From positions 1 to 5,405 of the forward strand of contig JAKSUM010000109.1 of assembly GCA_024409025.1 (NCBI GenBank): 5,405 nt of DNA, given 5' to 3'. A program made the translations under genes and the position numbers. The stretch's first letter is position 1, and each line of letters begins with the position of its first letter. This document shows positions 5,082 to 5,405 of this stretch, in pieces. Below the pieces are notes generated by a model. That model saw nothing but the letters and a program-made list of their open reading frames with translations, did no database searches and was not told where the DNA came from. Origin of the DNA: a bacterium (GTDB lineage: Bacteria; Vulcanimicrobiota; CADAWZ01).

Positions 5082-5405
5082 TTACAGCCAGCTCATCATA
5101 ACGTCATCCTGAACAGCCGCCGGAGGCTCCTTGGATTCATCATTGGCTATTTTCATGTCAGACTTATTAAGATCATGCTTTATAGCATCATCCTTTGAAA
5201 TGACTCCGGACTCATAAAGGGCCGTCAGGGACGACGAAAAAGTCGACATTCCTTCCCCGCTTCCCTCAACCATAAGTGGATATATATCATCTATCCTGCC
5301 TTCAGATATCAGCGAGGATATCTTTGGTGTTACGGAAAGGATTTCAGATGCCGGAATCTTACCTCCGCCGTCCTCCCTGTTGAGAAGCTGGAGCGCGACA
5401 ATGGC
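5082..5405 (-). CDS. PilT/PilU-like type IV pilus retraction ATPase, C-terminal fragment
   Basis: The minus-strand frame is open from the window edge to a TAA at 5084-5082 and gives the last 107 residues; the N-terminal PAS-like part and the Walker A/B ATPase core lie outside. The fragment matches the end of PilT-family motors: IVALQLLNREDGGGKIPASEIL resembles the family pattern VVSQxLLPRxDGxGRxxAxEIL, followed by VTPKISSLISEGR, GMSTFSSSL (family GMQTFDQSL) and the helix GVISKDDAIKH. These hexameric ATPases drive pilus disassembly, twitching motility or pilus-mediated attachment at the inner membrane. The AIRNLIREGK box typical of PilT is replaced by KISSLISEGR, so a PilU-like or lineage-specific paralogue is possible. 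An acidic tail ending in a hydrophobic MMSWL extends beyond the usual end. An apparent internal ATG start at 5273 is not the gene start, since homology continues upstream. No gene symbol is given because PilT and PilU cannot be separated from this piece. Confidence 0.9.
   Translation of the reverse strand, partial: AIVALQLLNREDGGGKIPASEILSVTPKISSLISEGRIDDIYPLMVEGSGEGMSTFSSSLTALYESGVISKDDAIKHDLNKSDMKIANDESKEPPAAVQDDVMMSWL

Overview
The window looks like bacterial chromosome of moderate GC content with a marked taste for ATA (Ile), AGA/AGG (Arg) and TCA/GCA codons. A Sec-type signal peptide, a PilT-family pilus ATPase next to yggS, and a STAS-domain regulator suggest a free-living, probably diderm bacterium. 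The sequence alone does not allow a phylum call. The codon habit is shared by all the genes, so nothing here looks recently imported.

Left part (1-1043, + strand): the C-terminal four fifths of aroA, EPSP synthase of the shikimate pathway. The reading frame is intact and nearly every family motif is present, but a TAG codon sits in frame at 324-326. No insertion or deletion accompanies it, so this is either a point nonsense mutation, a sequencing error, or a UAG that is read through or recoded.

Middle part (1044-4320, + strand): a 219-base non-coding gap holds a strong orphan Shine-Dalgarno with a 7-codon ORF, a hairpin, and a dyad beside a TATAAT-like hexamer. It is followed by a likely three-gene unit: a TTG-started secreted protein of unknown function (probably a helical toroid domain plus a beta-rich C-terminus), a membrane protein with a zinc-ribbon-like motif coupled to it by an ATGA overlap, and a stand-alone STAS/anti-sigma-factor-antagonist protein. 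A long, nearly perfect hairpin at 4276-4320 ends this unit and also serves the convergent gene on the other strand.

Right part (4337-5405, - strand): yggS (PLP homeostasis protein), preceded by the C-terminal 107 residues of a PilT/PilU-like retraction ATPase that runs off the window edge. The pilT-yggS neighbourhood is known from many proteobacteria. Here a strong intrinsic-terminator-like hairpin lies between them, with its U-tract ending only 11 bases before the yggS start codon, so yggS expression must involve read-through or a promoter lying upstream of the hairpin.

The points most worth a second look are the in-frame TAG in aroA together with the tandem TAG-ATT-TGA end of yggS, the terminator-in-leader arrangement of yggS, and the uncharacterised secreted/membrane protein pair. 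I did not find a convincing new defence, mobile or RNA system.
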